Part shown: positions 45,782-57,543 of the stretch, piece by piece
How the letters are laid out: each line of letters starts with the position of its first letter
Numbering within the stretch: position 1 is the first letter of the stretch
Assembly (NCBI GenBank): GCA_030280995.1
Contig: JASXTE010000004.1
Coordinates: 15,096,501 to 15,160,500 of the forward strand
Length of the DNA stretch: 64,000 nt
Origin: Hemileia vastatrix
Lineage: Eukaryota > Basidiomycota > Pucciniomycetes > Pucciniales > Zaghouaniaceae
Direction: 5' to 3'
Translations under genes and position numbers: made by a program
Notes under the pieces: generated by a model
What the model was told of the DNA's origin: nothing
Database searches by the model: none
The model's input: the letters and a program-made list of their open reading frames with translations, nothing else

Positions 45782-46497
45782 CCAAGCCAAATGAAATTGG
45801 CTTGGATTTTTGGTATCACTAGCACTTATTTTTTTTCTTATACTCACATTTTAATTTTAATTTTTTTTTTCTAGATTTCTCATTTTTTTTATGATTTTTA
45901 ATGTTTTTAAGACTGAAGTTGCTTTCAAACAACTTCGGTCTAACGTTTCTCTCACTTTCCCACCAGATTGCACCTGGTAGGGAAAGTCGCTTCCATTTTA
46001 GAGACCAAAGTCCCTTGCAGGGACTTTGGTTTCTCTGTGTGCATTGCACAGCCAGAAAAAAACTGGCTGTGCAATGCACTGCATGCAGCACATGCAACAC
46101 GCATTGCTGCTGCAAGTAATGCGCATTGCATGCAGCAGAAATGCGCGTTGCCTGCAGCCTGCATTGCTGCTGCATGCAGCGCGCATTGCATGTGCTGCGC
46201 ATATCTCATGCAGCTGACTTGATATCAGCTGCATGAGATATGGTAGCAATTGTGCAACGCGCGTTGCACACTGCTTTGGCCACCTCCCAGCCTAGTAAAT
46301 TATCTGGGAGGGTGGCAAACATTACAGCAAGCAATTGAAGTCGCCTTTAGCGACTTCGATTGCTTGAAAGAGACATTTCCAGCCAGGGGAAACCTGGCTG
46401 GAAGTACTAAATTGCAATGTAAGGGACCCAAGCCAATTTCAAAGGCTTGGGTCATAAATTAAGGTTTCTAAAAAGCAGCCAGTATAAATCTGGCTGC
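45782..46497. repeat. Array of about thirteen consecutive hairpins
   Basis: Non-overlapping inverted repeats follow each other with little spacing. Stems: CCAAGCCAA (45782), GACTGAAGTTG (45911), CTTTCCCACCAG (45955), ACCAAAGTCCCT (46004), TGCATTGCACAGCCAG (46040, perfect, A7 loop), a complex TGC-rich one (about 46083-46200), ATATCTCATGCAGCTGA (46201, perfect, 7-nt loop), TGTGCAACGC (46251, perfect, no loop), GCCACCTCCCAG (46279), CAAGCAATTGAAGTCGC (46328), TTCCAGCCAGG (46377), GACCCAAGCC (46425) and GCAGCCAG (46475). Most loops are 3-13 nt. Stems differ from one another, though CAGCCAG recurs in three. Arm mismatches are few and some keep G:U pairing. The open frames here are by-products of the GC-richer composition. 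Confidence 0.9.
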
Positions 46498-47541
46498 AAT
46501 AAAAAGTAAATTTTTTAAATAAAATACATAAAAAAATAAAAATGTGTTCAAATAAAATATACAACACTCTTCAGCCAGTAAGAAACAGCCTTCCATTGTT
46601 ACACATAGAAACAAAATCAAATGTTTCTTTCATCAACATTGGTCATGTTTCAATATTTTGAACCAAGTAAGATCAGGAAAAAGGTCACGGCAAAAAAATT
46701 GCATAATTAAAAGTCTCCCAGTTTAATATGGTGTGGAGGTTCATATTTTAGAAATAGGTGGTGCACATTATAGTTCCCTTTAAAAAAATTCAAAAATGAA
46801 TTAATTCTGGCGAAATGTAAATTTAAATGTGATGAGTGTATGTTTTTTAGCTACGTGAAACATGGTAGCTAGAATTATGTGGCGTCAATTTTTTTTAGAT
46901 GTGAAATTCAGTGTTCCACAAATGTGCATCTGTACAACATGCAGCCAAGTAAATTCTAGCTGGAATTAGTATATGCATAGGAAAAAATGATCATGCTGTG
47001 TAAAGTGCCTTGGCAACATCATTCTTGGAATTTAGATGAAGTTTATCATATGACTTGGAGAGCTGCATTTTTTTGAAAATGTGATCAGTGAAAATTCATG
47101 ATATATACATCTGTTTGCCACCCAATTTCTTTTTCCTTTCTCTTTCTCACTTACCTTTTTCAAAAATTATCAATCATATTTTTGCTTTATCATTTTGAAT
47201 TATTGGTACTATTTTCTTGACCTTATCTGATTACCGGTAAGCAAATTTTTCTTGCTATTGCATTTCATATCATTTTGGTTTGTTACACTTTTTTACACTT
47301 TTGAAAAGTTAATCTAATGATTCTAATTCTGAATTTATTTTTATGGTATCTTTTACTGTATCCTTTTGATTCATTATAAAATAATTCTTTTTCAGTTAAC
47401 TTAAAGTTTTTTTATTTGTTTTTCAATTTACTTTTCTTTATTCCTTATCAAAAATGTTCAATTTATTTATCTAACCATTTATTTTTTAAAACAGTGATTA
47501 TAAAATAAACTTTATAATTAATTTTGATCAATCAGCTACAA

Positions 47542-49452
47542 ATGGAAGAAGATTTTATAGACATGTAAGTTCATGTTTTGCTTATCATTTTTCTATATTT
47601 CTTTAATACTTTCTCAACCATTATATTATTAATATGAAAAGTAAAACATCATCTCGTACTTGCTGAAAGCATACAGGATAATGTTTTGCTTTTCATAATA
47701 ATAATTAGATTGTTTGTACTTTACCTTTAATTTATTGATTTTTAAGTTGTTTCAAAGTCTCGTACTTGCTGAAAGCATACAGGACAATGCTACAATTTAA
47801 AAATTAATAATTTATTGAAGTATAACTTTCTAAGTCAATATATTGATCAGAGCAAGATTTTTCATTTTATATATGTGGATATCATAATTCCGTAAATTTT
47901 TTAATATTACTAGTGTATTGGAGTTATACTTTCATTATATTATTAATATTAAGTGTAGAGCCAAATCTTGTACTTGCTGAATGCATACAGGATAAAGCTA
48001 TACTCTTTATATGTATAATTTAATAAAGTATACCTTTGAAACGATTTCTTAATATTTGAAATAAAGAAAAAGTATATAAATTTACTAATATGTAGATATG
48101 CTAACTTTTGTATTTCTAATATTGAAGATATGATAAAGTTAAAGGTATCATTGACTGATAATTGAAATTATGTTACTATTTTCTAATTTTTGATTTTTTT
48201 CTATTTTAAATCAAAATTGAATTCTCTTAGGATTGAACCATCAATGAGTAACGATTTGAAAAAAAAAACGGCCAGGGAAGAACTCTAACAATAGGTGGGC
48301 AAAAGACATTGCTACTGGAATGAAACTTGTAAACGCTCTTGGAATGGATACAAACGGGAAGAAGCCACATTTCTATGCATGATCTTATGCAAATAATATG
48401 ACAGATTGCAATAATTATTACAATTTTTTTCCTGGATGTAGTATTTATAAACCAAAAGGTGTCTTAATACCTAATGTTCTTGTGCAGACTTTTGAAATTC
48501 ATGAGCTCAAAGAACTAGATATGTTAGAAGCTACGGTGCAATGCATTAAGGATCTTTCTTACTGCGAACATGAAATTAAAAATAATGGTTATCATCAAAG
48601 AGCTGGTGGTTTTGGAAAAATGTTTGGTGGTGGCTTTATTTTAGATAGAAAGAAATCTTTACATATTCGTAAGTCTCACTTTTTTTAATTTAAATACTGA
48701 ATTTTTGAATGCTTTTCCTTGCAGATGAATACACTGATGATATTGTAAAAACGGATGAATATAAAAAACGAATGAAGAGGATTGCAATGTACTTTGAATA
48801 TTTTTTTAAAAAAATATCATATGTAAAGTACAATGAGGCAACTAATCTTTGCGCAAAACTTGGTATTCCTGGATTTTCAAAAGTTTCTAGTGAAGAAGAG
48901 GGTGTACCGTTTGCTAGTAATTTAACTTGGACATCTGGAGGGAATGGTAATGGGTTCTCTAATGAGGTTCATCTCGATAAGGATGCAAGTGAGTATACTT
49001 TAGGAATATTTTTTCCTAAAGATACAGAAAAAAACACCATTCATATGAAGTATGATAAGACCCAACCACGACAAATAGGTGGAGAACTTATGTTTCCCGA
49101 AATTTGAAGTAAAGTCAACTTTGAAGCAACTAATGGAATAACAGTGACATTATGGCCTGCCAATCAACTAAGGCATTTTACCTCAAGATGTCATGAAATT
49201 CCTGGCTTCACTAGGATAGGTTCTTCTATTCAAATCAGCACTAGACTTTTTCATGCTATAGAAAAGCTTAATGTTTTTGATATTGATATTTCAGAATACT
49301 TATAAATTAAAAAAGAAAAATTTAGGTTAGAATATTTGATTAGTGCTTTAAGAGATTTTTTGAAAAGAGATGACTTAATAGAGGAAGAAATAGAATCAGC
49401 AAAGTATTATTTATCTAATGTTAAGACAAATCTAAAAAATCTAGATATATAA
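47542..49452 (+). pseudogene. Tet-like 2OG-Fe(II) oxygenase gene, recently broken
   Basis: A short first exon (47542-47564, M-E-E-D-F-I-D) ends in a GTAAGT donor; the acceptor is at 48230. Exon 2 has a frameshift in an A-run near 48258-48267, then R-W-A-K-D-I-A-T-G-M-K, a TGA at 48380-48382, and Y-K-P-K-G-V-L-I-P-N. A 53-nt intron (48670-48722) restores frame into H-E-Y-T-D-D-I-V. The catalytic core shows H-L-D in F-S-N-E-V-H-L-D-K-D and the distal L-R-H-F-T-S-R-C-H then F-T-R-I-G-S-S-I-Q-I-S. Further stops at 49105 (TGA) and 49303 (TAA) lie inside otherwise conserved frame, which continues to 49452. Four lesions make it a pseudogene, yet catalytic residues persist. Product of the family: probable dioxygenase acting on nucleic acid, inferred from TET homology. 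Confidence 0.75.
47654..47992 (+). repeat. Three copies of a 25-bp motif in the first intron
   Basis: TCGTACTTGCTGAAAGCATA followed by CAGGA occurs at 47654-47678 and 47759-47783, and with two changes at 47968-47992. Spacing is about 105 and 209 bp. All three lie in the 665-nt first intron of the Tet-like pseudogene, in otherwise AT-rich sequence that does not align between copies. Confidence 0.85.
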
Positions 49453-50251
49453 ATATTAAAAATTTATATTATATATACACAACTTAATGCAAATTTAAAC
49501 ATGATAAATACTGGGAGTAGCTGTAAAATTTTCAGTTTTGATAATTATAGTATTATCTGTTTTTTTTATTTGTGAAATAAAATAATTTTTTTTCATAATA
49601 TTATAAGAAAATTTGATTTACTTTTGAGGAAATATATAAGTTGTGAAATCTTTAAATGTCATTTTTATTAAATTGGTAGCAAAGGTTCTAAAATAAAAAA
49701 AACTATAATAAAGAATTTGAAATATATTAGCCATAAAAATGTGCTTTTAATGCTACCAAATTAACTGTATAGTATTTTAGGTCAAACAGGCTTATTAATA
49801 AAAAAGTTAATAATAAAGAGTTGAAGAAAGAATTTTGAATCAATAATAGATTAAATTGTATTTTTTTAAGAATGTACTCATTTAATTATTTAAATTGTTC
49901 TACTTCTGATTAAAAATGTTACAATCAACGAAAATATTTGTAATAATTAATAGATTATATAATATTAAAGGTAAAGTAACAAAACTAGAGCAGTTATCAT
50001 ATTTTTATATAAACAATAAAATATTTAAGAATTTAATACAAGTATTTGAAATCATATAAGTAGATTTTAAAATCTTTGTTATTGCTGGACTTACAATAAT
50101 TTTATTTAATAATTAATTTAGAAAATCATGTCAAAGGTTACTTAATAAATTTCAAAGATGGTCACATTTTTGACATATTTGAAGGAAAATAACTTGAATT
50201 ATACAAGATATATCATATAGACAGAACTTTATCTATTTACATGTTGGAATA
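49453..50251. other. AT-rich spacer, no gene seen
   Basis: Short A and T runs with stops in all frames. It separates the convergent oxygenase pseudogene and the five-exon orphan gene, so it includes both 3' ends. No terminal repeat was recognised. Confidence 0.5.
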
Positions 50252-52680
50252 TTAATTTATTGAAAGGCTATGTTTAGCAAAAAAAGGTGATACTGGCTGA
50301 ATGGAGCTCCAGTGATTAAGAAAATCTGCAGAAATAGCCCTAGCAATTCCCGGAGGACTTGGGGTATCAAATTTTAAAGGAAATGGATCACACTTGCCTA
50401 TAAAAGGTTTTATTAATGTTAAAATATAGTTATTTAAATTTTTCCAAATTATTTCTTCCATCAAATGATTTTTTTTTTCATGTAAATTAAGAAACTTAAC
50501 TTCTGATATTACCTCCAAGCAATCAGCTGCTGAAGCCAATCTATGATCTTGAGAGCTCAGAAATAAACCACGGACACCATCGATTATATAGAATGTGAAA
50601 GATTGATATCGGTGGTGGGAGTATTCAGAATTTATTTTGTTTAGTGCAGCCTTTTGTTTCTCTCTCATTATAGTCAGTTCAGTATTTTCGTTTTTCTCAC
50701 TTGATTGTTCAGCTTCACTAGTCTTGCCACTTGATATTGTTGCAGCACAATATTTTGATTTAAGAATGATAATTGACATAATTATATCAATGATAATATT
50801 GCTGATTTGAAGAAGAGTTGACATTGATATATCACGGGTTTGAAGTGCAGTGGGACCAACTTCTAAGCCATCAGAAATCGGACTCTTCAGATTTGAAAGG
50901 TGAGCTAGAAGCTGAAGACCACGTTCAATTGGACAATCTGAGTTAATGTTTTGATGTGATGGAAGCTGGCTGAATTCATGTGCGGTCAGATAAAGTGAAG
51001 ATGATATAAGAGATACCCATGAAGAATGGCAGTGGTCACTTGGGATCATTAATCTCATGAGCATTCGGATAAGATTGGATTCAGGGTGATTCGTTTTCTT
51101 TGTTGAGGAAAGAATTTCAGTATTTAAACCATCAGGATCACATAAATCTTCCATTTTTTTGAAATCAATATTATCGAGTACCCATAGCTGTGAGCTATCA
51201 ATCTCTAAAAAAATATTTGCTACAAAAGGAAAAAAAAATAAGTAAAAGAACAAAAGTCAAGACTAAAAATTATGGTAACTTACATAACTCAGTAAGTTTT
51301 GAAAGCCAATCTTCTCCACAAGATTTTTCCCAATGAAAAGTAAACATTGGAATATTTGACATGGGTTCTTGGGAAGAAGTAGAAGAGCATAATTTGAGGA
51401 GAGTAACAATTTCCAACCACGACCTGAGGACCTTTGCCGTGCTGATTCTACCTTTATAAAAATTATGAATTTTACAGAATTCCTCCAGCAAATCAGATTC
51501 TTTTAGAACTGAGGGTGAATAAGTTAGAGGTTTTTTTGATATCTTGATTGGAGTTGATTTCATTGGTAGAGAAGCTTTCAAAGTGGTCAAAGTAGGTAAT
51601 TTAGGAGGTGATGGGTATTGCTTCTTAGAAATGAAGGAATTCGGTGATGAGCTGTTTGAATCATTATCTTTATCAAACATATCAACATGTCTTGAAGAAG
51701 ATTTTAAACTTTGCTTTTTTTGATGAACAAGCATAGCTTCATATTCTGACAGTTGATCATCGCTATTTTCATCGCTCTTTTCATCATCTTCATCAGGGAG
51801 AGGGCGTTTATGGATGGAACAATCTACAGCAGGTGAGTTTCTGGTACAAAATATCAAAAGAAAGATAAAAAGTACAATATGTAAGCAATAAAAGAGATAT
51901 ATGATAGAATTTTAAAGATAAAAGAATAACAATAAAAAAAAAAGAAACAAGAATATACTCATTATCAAAACCTTTGCTTTTTTTTTGAGATTTATTATTT
52001 GATACATCAGAAAATTCATTAGCAGAAGCCGGTTTAATACGTCGAACAAAAGAGGAGCCTTGGGATAATCTCTTTTTCTTGGAGCGGATAACAGGTGTTT
52101 CAAGATTTTCCTTAGAAGTTGAACCATGAGTTAAATCTGATGGTTCATCTGTCTCATCATCATCCCTAATGACAATGATTTCATCAGGAGGAATCATACC
52201 CTCCTCATAAGCTACAAATATATATGAAGAAAAAAAATATTAATAATCTTATCTACTAATTTAAAAGGAGACAAAAAAGGTGAAGAACATACATTTTTCA
52301 AGGCTTTTCACATATTGGAGTAAGTCATTACAAGGGTTAGATAAATATGAAGGAGAAGGATTATTGTTAAGGATCTTGACAAGCTCTTCTGTTTTATCTC
52401 TAGCCAATTCAAGTAAGTTGTGATACTGAACTCTCGTTATTTCCTGCCTCTCATTGCTAAGTACAGGAGGGTTAGGTGCCATGCCATGTGGCAGACATGG
52501 TGCAAGCTCAAAAGCTTCAAAGCGAGCATCAATCAGAGAGTGGGATGAAACACATTTGGGTGCTGGAAAATCAAATTTTTGAAAAAAAAAGATATAGAAC
52601 ATAAGTGAAATATATAAATTAAGAGAGAGGAACATGATATACATACAAAGTGGAGGTGTAGAATTTTGAATGCTAGACAT
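50252..52680 (-). CDS. Hypothetical protein, five exons, 693 residues
   Basis: Exons complement(52680-52647, 52562-52293, 52211-51959, 51840-51284, 51219-50252) have clean GT-AG borders (for example GTATGT...CCAG and GTAAGT...GTAG), short introns of 57-118 nt, no internal stop and a total divisible by three. The middle of the protein (about residues 100-260) is charged and low in complexity: acidic D-D-D-E-T-D-E, basic S-K-K-K-R-L, and P-L-P-D-E-D-D-E-K-S-D-E-N-S-D-D. The C-terminal 400 residues look globular and helical with L-W-V-L-D-N-I-D and F-Y-I-I-D-G-V-R-G-L-F-L. I recognise no domain. The acidic/basic linker suggests a nuclear protein. Its place beside palindromic repeats and a CACTA-type transposase makes a transposon accessory protein possible, unproven. 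Confidence 0.75.
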
Positions 52681-53710
52681 ATTGATTAATGAATATTAAA
52701 AAAAAGTATTCGATATCAAAAAATTATGATGTAATATGATGAATAATTATAAGAAACTCTATTCTATAAAATTGAAGTTGATAATTTAATAGGATAAAAA
52801 ATTGAATAAGATTAAAATTAAAGTGAGGATGAAAGAAACAGAAAACATAAACAGGGGGATTTTATATTATTTGAGCTTTTTTTAACATGTATTATTCATA
52901 GTGGGGTAAACTGAGTAACATGCTAAATCACAATCTGTTTATATTGAAGCGAAATTTGATGTAGCTAACAGAAAATACTAGTAATTCTTTGGGGACTTTT
53001 AGTGTGAAAAAAAAATAATAACAAATGTATATCCCATATGCAAATTGCCACGGGTAATTACAAAATTTTTTATATTAGAATTTACTCCTAAACAATGGAG
53101 ATACACTTAATTAGTATATTATATGAAAAAAAAGGATAATCCTTTATGAATATTTGTTAAATTTACTTTCAGATGACAATGCAAGATTCACATATATACT
53201 GATATGCCTCATCAAACAAGAAATGAATTATAAATATAGAATTGGTAACATTAGAATTTAAGATAAGAATTTGTTTTTTAAGTGACAGGAGGAGTGTCAG
53301 GCTAGGGTGTGGGCACTGTGACCAAACCTTTGATAAACTTGGATACAACTAAGGGAAAAAAAATTGAATAGTTTTATTTTGCAATATATCTTAGTCTGCA
53401 CAAGATATTGCATTGTTGTCCCTAACTATACCAATATTGTTACTTTTCAAAAGTTATAGGACTACTAATTTGATAAAATATTATTATGAATCACCCAATG
53501 AAATACCTTAAGCAACATTCAAAATTATTAAAATATTAATATTCAATTTGAGATTTGGATTAGCTAATTTTTCACAACTTACCACAGTTTTGATTAATAT
53601 AATAAAACTTGAAAAAAATTGTTGAGATAACCTAGAAATGGGTGCAAGAAAATGATGAAACATATGACTTGAAACTTAACTCATACACTATTGATAAACT
53701 TCATGGATCC
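52681..53710. promoter_or_regulatory. Upstream region of the 693-residue gene
   Basis: AT-rich sequence without ORFs, presumably holding the minus-strand promoter. At 53285-53330 a GC-richer patch (GTGACAGGAGGAGTGTCAGG then GGGCACTGTGACC) contains inverted words GTCAC/GTGAC and could be a transposon end, but I found no partner for it. Confidence 0.35.
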
Positions 53711-55651
53711 TGATTAATTTCTATCGAAATTAATTTTGAGACTAGCATATTGAATTTTAGCTATGACCAAGTACTGTAAGTGCCATGGTTTGTATTCAAT
53801 ATATTGGTGTTGAAATTAATTTTGATAGGAATCAACAAGTATCATATGGCACCATGCATGAAACACTGACAGAAACCATCAAATTTATGAGGCAATGAAC
53901 CTCATAATTTCAATCGAAATTAATATAGACCCCTGCATATTGAATACAAGCCATTTCACATGGACTACACAGACATAGATAAAATTCAACATGCATGGCT
54001 TAAAATTAATTTTGATCGAAATTAACCAAGGCATTAAAACATCAATTTTTATATGGTGTACTTGATCAAACCAGTTTATCTAACTGCTTAGCTTACCTAT
54101 ACTTATAGGAATTTTATGCATAGTCCATGTCCATATTAATTTTGATCGAAATTAATGTTGACTAATACATAATGAATACATGCTATGCCACTTACACTTG
54201 CCAGGCATAGCTACCATTAAATATGCCAGTATCAAAAATCAATTTCGATCGAAATTAATGAGCATGATAATCATGAATTTCTGGAGTCAACTGCTTATTT
54301 TTATGCATGGTGCCTTGCCAACATTAATTTTGATTGAAATTACTTTTGATACTGGCATATTGCATGTATATATGCCTGGAAAGTGTAAGTGGCATAGTGT
54401 GTATTCATTATGTATTGGTCAACATTAATTTTGATCGAATTTAATGTTGACATCTGCATATTGAACCCAAGCCAGAAAACAACCCAGAAGATTCTTCATA
54501 AAACTTCCCATTAATTTCGATCGAAATTAAGGCTGACCATATACATATTGAATGGTAGTTATATCTGGTCTGAGTAAGCGGAGATTACTTATATTCAATA
54601 TGTATTGGTCAACATTAATTTTGATCAAAATTAATGAGCATTTTGATCATGAACTTTTTCAGTCAGTTAGTTGTTTCAATGCATAATGGCATGCCAACAT
54701 TAATTTTGATCAAAATTAATGTTGAAATGATATAATGCTTTTTTGCATGACATGTAAAGGACGGCAAGTATTTTTAAGTATTGAAATTTACTATACATGT
54801 TGAGGGTAAATATAAAATTTACATATCCATATTAATTTCTATAAAAATTAATGTTGACCAATACATAATAAATAGTAAATATGCCTGGCTAGTGTAAGTG
54901 GAATAGCTTTTTTCAATCTGCACTTGGCAACATTAATTTCGATCAAAATTAAGGTTCATGATTATCATCAATTTATTCAGTCAGTTGCTTACTGTTATGC
55001 ATGGTAACATGTCAACATTAATTTTAATAAAAATTGAATTTGACATGCCACCAAGCATTTTTATGTAAGATGAAAAGTAGGGCACTCTATTCTTAAGTAA
55101 ACACATTACAATGCATATTGAGCATGTAAATATCATTTACACATTAATATTAATTTCAATCAAAATTAATGTTGACCAATAAACATTGAACACAAGCTTT
55201 ACAACTTACACACACCAGATATAACTACCATTCAATATGTATATGGTGCTCACTAATTTTGATCGAAATTAATGAGCAGTTTTATGAAGAATTTTTTGGG
55301 TTGTTTGCTGGTTTGGGTTCAATATGAAAATGTCAATATTAAATTCTATTGAAATTAATGTTGACCAATACGTAATGAATACACACTATGCCACTTACAC
55401 TTTCCAGGAATAGACACCATGCAATATGCCAGTATCAAAAGTAATTTCGATCGAAATTAATGTTGGCAAGGCACCATGCATAAAAATAAGCAGTTGACTC
55501 CAGAAATTCATGATTATCATGCTCATTAATTTCAATCGAAATTAATTTTTGATACTGGCATATTTAATGGTAGCAATGCCTGGCAAGTATAAGTGGCATA
55601 GAGTGTATTCACTATGTATTGGTTAACATTAAATTCGATTGAAATTAATAT
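53711..55651. repeat. About twenty spaced copies of a 22-bp palindrome
   Basis: ATTAATTTTGATCGAAATTA-like near-palindromes occur at about 53713, 53811, 53904, 54003, 54133, 54238, 54322, 54421, 54509, 54611, 54698, 54828, 54929, 55014, 55146, 55251, 55337, 55440, 55524 and 55626, mostly 80-130 bp apart. The centre varies (TCGATCGA, TTGATCAA, TCAATCGA) but flanks AATT.AATT are kept. Spacers carry shared words (GCCACTTACAC, CCAGGCATA, AATATGCCAGTATC, CATGATAATCATG) in both orientations; 54135-54440 and 55340-55650 are partial inverted copies of each other. Non-coding. Repeated short binding sites are known near the ends of CACTA elements, and a Tnp2-type transposase gene follows at 58-61 kb. 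Confidence 0.9.
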
Positions 55652-55864
55652 GGATACATAAATGTGACATAAAGAGGTATGGACCATCAATTTGTTGAAA
55701 ATACATTTTTATATCTCATACATTATTTGTTTTTCTTAAATAAAATGTTACTCTCTCTCAATATCACTTTATAACATTTACCAAGCTGCTTTGAAAAAAA
55801 ACAGAATACATAAAATTCAATATAAGATAGCTATATTACACAGAAGATCACCGTTATACCTAAG

Positions 55865-57543
55865 TTATGATGATGTTGATGCTCTATTAATTGATTCCCG
55901 AATCTTTACCAGATCAATATCAGCTCCAACCCCAAGTGACTCACGTTCATTCACAGATAATCCTTGCAAAAATGTTGCTGAATAGCAATTCTTGGGGAGG
56001 TATTTGGGAACATTGAATATAACATTTTGTGCAACTGTCCTTTCTGATGACCGTGAATATGTTTTTAATGCTGATTTTCTTTGAGCTGGTGTATGGGCTA
56101 AGTCCTTTGTCATCTTATCCATTTTTTTAAACAAATCATTGAGTTCAGGATTTCGCCATCCAGGAATAGCTCGGATAGGTGCAGTTGGGGCTGGTGCTGG
56201 GCCTTCCTCGATATCAGAGATGCACCTAGTATCATGAAAAAGCACAACAAAATCTGGCACATCACTGCAGAGATCTCTTGCTAACTTGTAGCGTGCACTA
56301 GCAATCTGAATTCCAACTAAATCAGCTTCATAATAACAAAAAGCAAAGTAAAATAAAAAACTTACCTTGGTCCGATAACGTTTTACTTGTGCCCTTGCCC
56401 TCTTTTCAATTTTTTCTCTTTCTACCCTTTCCTCTTCTTGCCCAAACAACCTTATCATCTCCTTCCCCTTATTAACTACCCATTTCTCAATAACACATTG
56501 AGTGAACTGAAGCTTTGACTGATTGATTGTATTCAAGGTGGTGAGCCATCTGGTACAGTGGTCGCATACTATGCTTCCCATGACTTGATTCCAAGTTGAT
56601 TCTGAAAAATCACGGCAAGTCCAATCAAAAGCAAATTTCCGAAAACCTTTTTCTTGCAATTCACGCTCTAAGTTTCTTTTGACAGAAAGTGGGATCGGTG
56701 CTCCTCCTTTTAGTCCTTGAGGCTCAGGTGCTGGAAAAAATTCGGGTAGTTGAATTTTGGAATCGCAAGAAGGCTATAGAATTGGTTATCAGAAATTGTC
56801 GATCAGCTGCAGAATTGGCACGGTTAGAAGATTGGACTTGGGTTAGGACAGTTTGAATGGTTTTTAGTTTGAATTGGCTCCAATCTTTCCAATTTTCAAT
56901 CTCCAAAGGTGTTGGGCTCGCAGGATATTTTGATATTTGTGTTGGTCCCCCAAGAAAATACTTCAGAAAGTGGTAAATATTTCTATTTAGACTGTCCGAG
57001 CTCCTGGGAACATCATTCCTTCTAACTAAGCCTCTTACAGCCCTTAACCCCCGTTCTCGCTCATGAGACTCTGCTGAATTGAGTCTGTGGTAATCACTGA
57101 TACCCATAATGATTGAGGGATTCACTAACAATTCAAATAAGTTAATTAAATTGGTTATTTTTCAATAAAAGAATACACTACAAATTTGACTTACCTGCTC
57201 CACTTGTGCTTGCTCCTTGGTTAGGCTGAGCAGATGATGATTGGTCTCCGAAAAATTCCCTCAATACTTCACTAGCCCAATCTCTTCCTAGCGGATCAGC
57301 TTGCTGATTAGCACTTTCAGAAGCAGAAGGATGATTGGTATTAAAATTTCTCGGTTCTGAATGAGACTCTTGGCCTGGATTGGGATTAGGTGGTGGGTTA
57401 GGATTAGGTGGTACAGATTGAGATGCATCTGGAGGTGGATCAGCAGAGGGTGGTGGAGGAGTATTTCCAGTATTAGTATGTTGAGGCGGAAAACAATCAG
57501 AATTGGTTGGGTCAACAGACATCCCTTCAAAATTATCATCCAT
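55865..57543 (-). CDS. Hypothetical proline-rich protein next to the Tnp2 transposase
   Basis: Exon 1 (57543-57195) encodes an acidic start M-D-D-N-F-E-G-M followed by a long Pro/Asn/Ser-rich, probably disordered segment and a GTAAGT donor. Exon 2 begins at 57124 (V-N-P-S-I-I-M-G-I-S-D-Y-H). A further splice to an acceptor at 56774 is needed to reach the frame P-E-F-F-P-A-P-E-P-Q-G-L-K; only weak donors (GTCCTA, GTCCAA) are in phase, so a frameshift is the alternative. The last exon is open to 55865 and contains F-R-K-F-A-F-D-W-T-C-R-D-F, a CxxC (V-C-D-H-C) and a charged coiled stretch (E-E-E-R-V-E-R-E-K-I-E-K-R). I do not recognise the family. Same strand and 430 bp downstream of the transposase gene suggests an accessory ORF of the same element. 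Confidence 0.6.

Noticed and set aside
45819..46462. Overlapping Cys/Ala/His-rich ORFs on both strands
   Set aside because: All arise from the TGC/GCA-rich hairpin array, with open frames on both strands because stems are symmetric.
47542..49452. Selenocysteine or stop-codon recoding to explain two in-frame TGA codons
   Set aside because: A frameshift and a TAA stop also interrupt the gene, so ordinary pseudogenisation is simpler.
53285..53330. CACTA-type terminal repeat marking the left end of the transposon
   Set aside because: No CACTA/TAGTG pair with a 3-bp duplication could be matched to it on the right side of the transposase gene.
53711..55651. CRISPR array
   Set aside because: Repeats are variable palindromes and spacers are 60-110 bp and related to each other, and the genome is eukaryotic.
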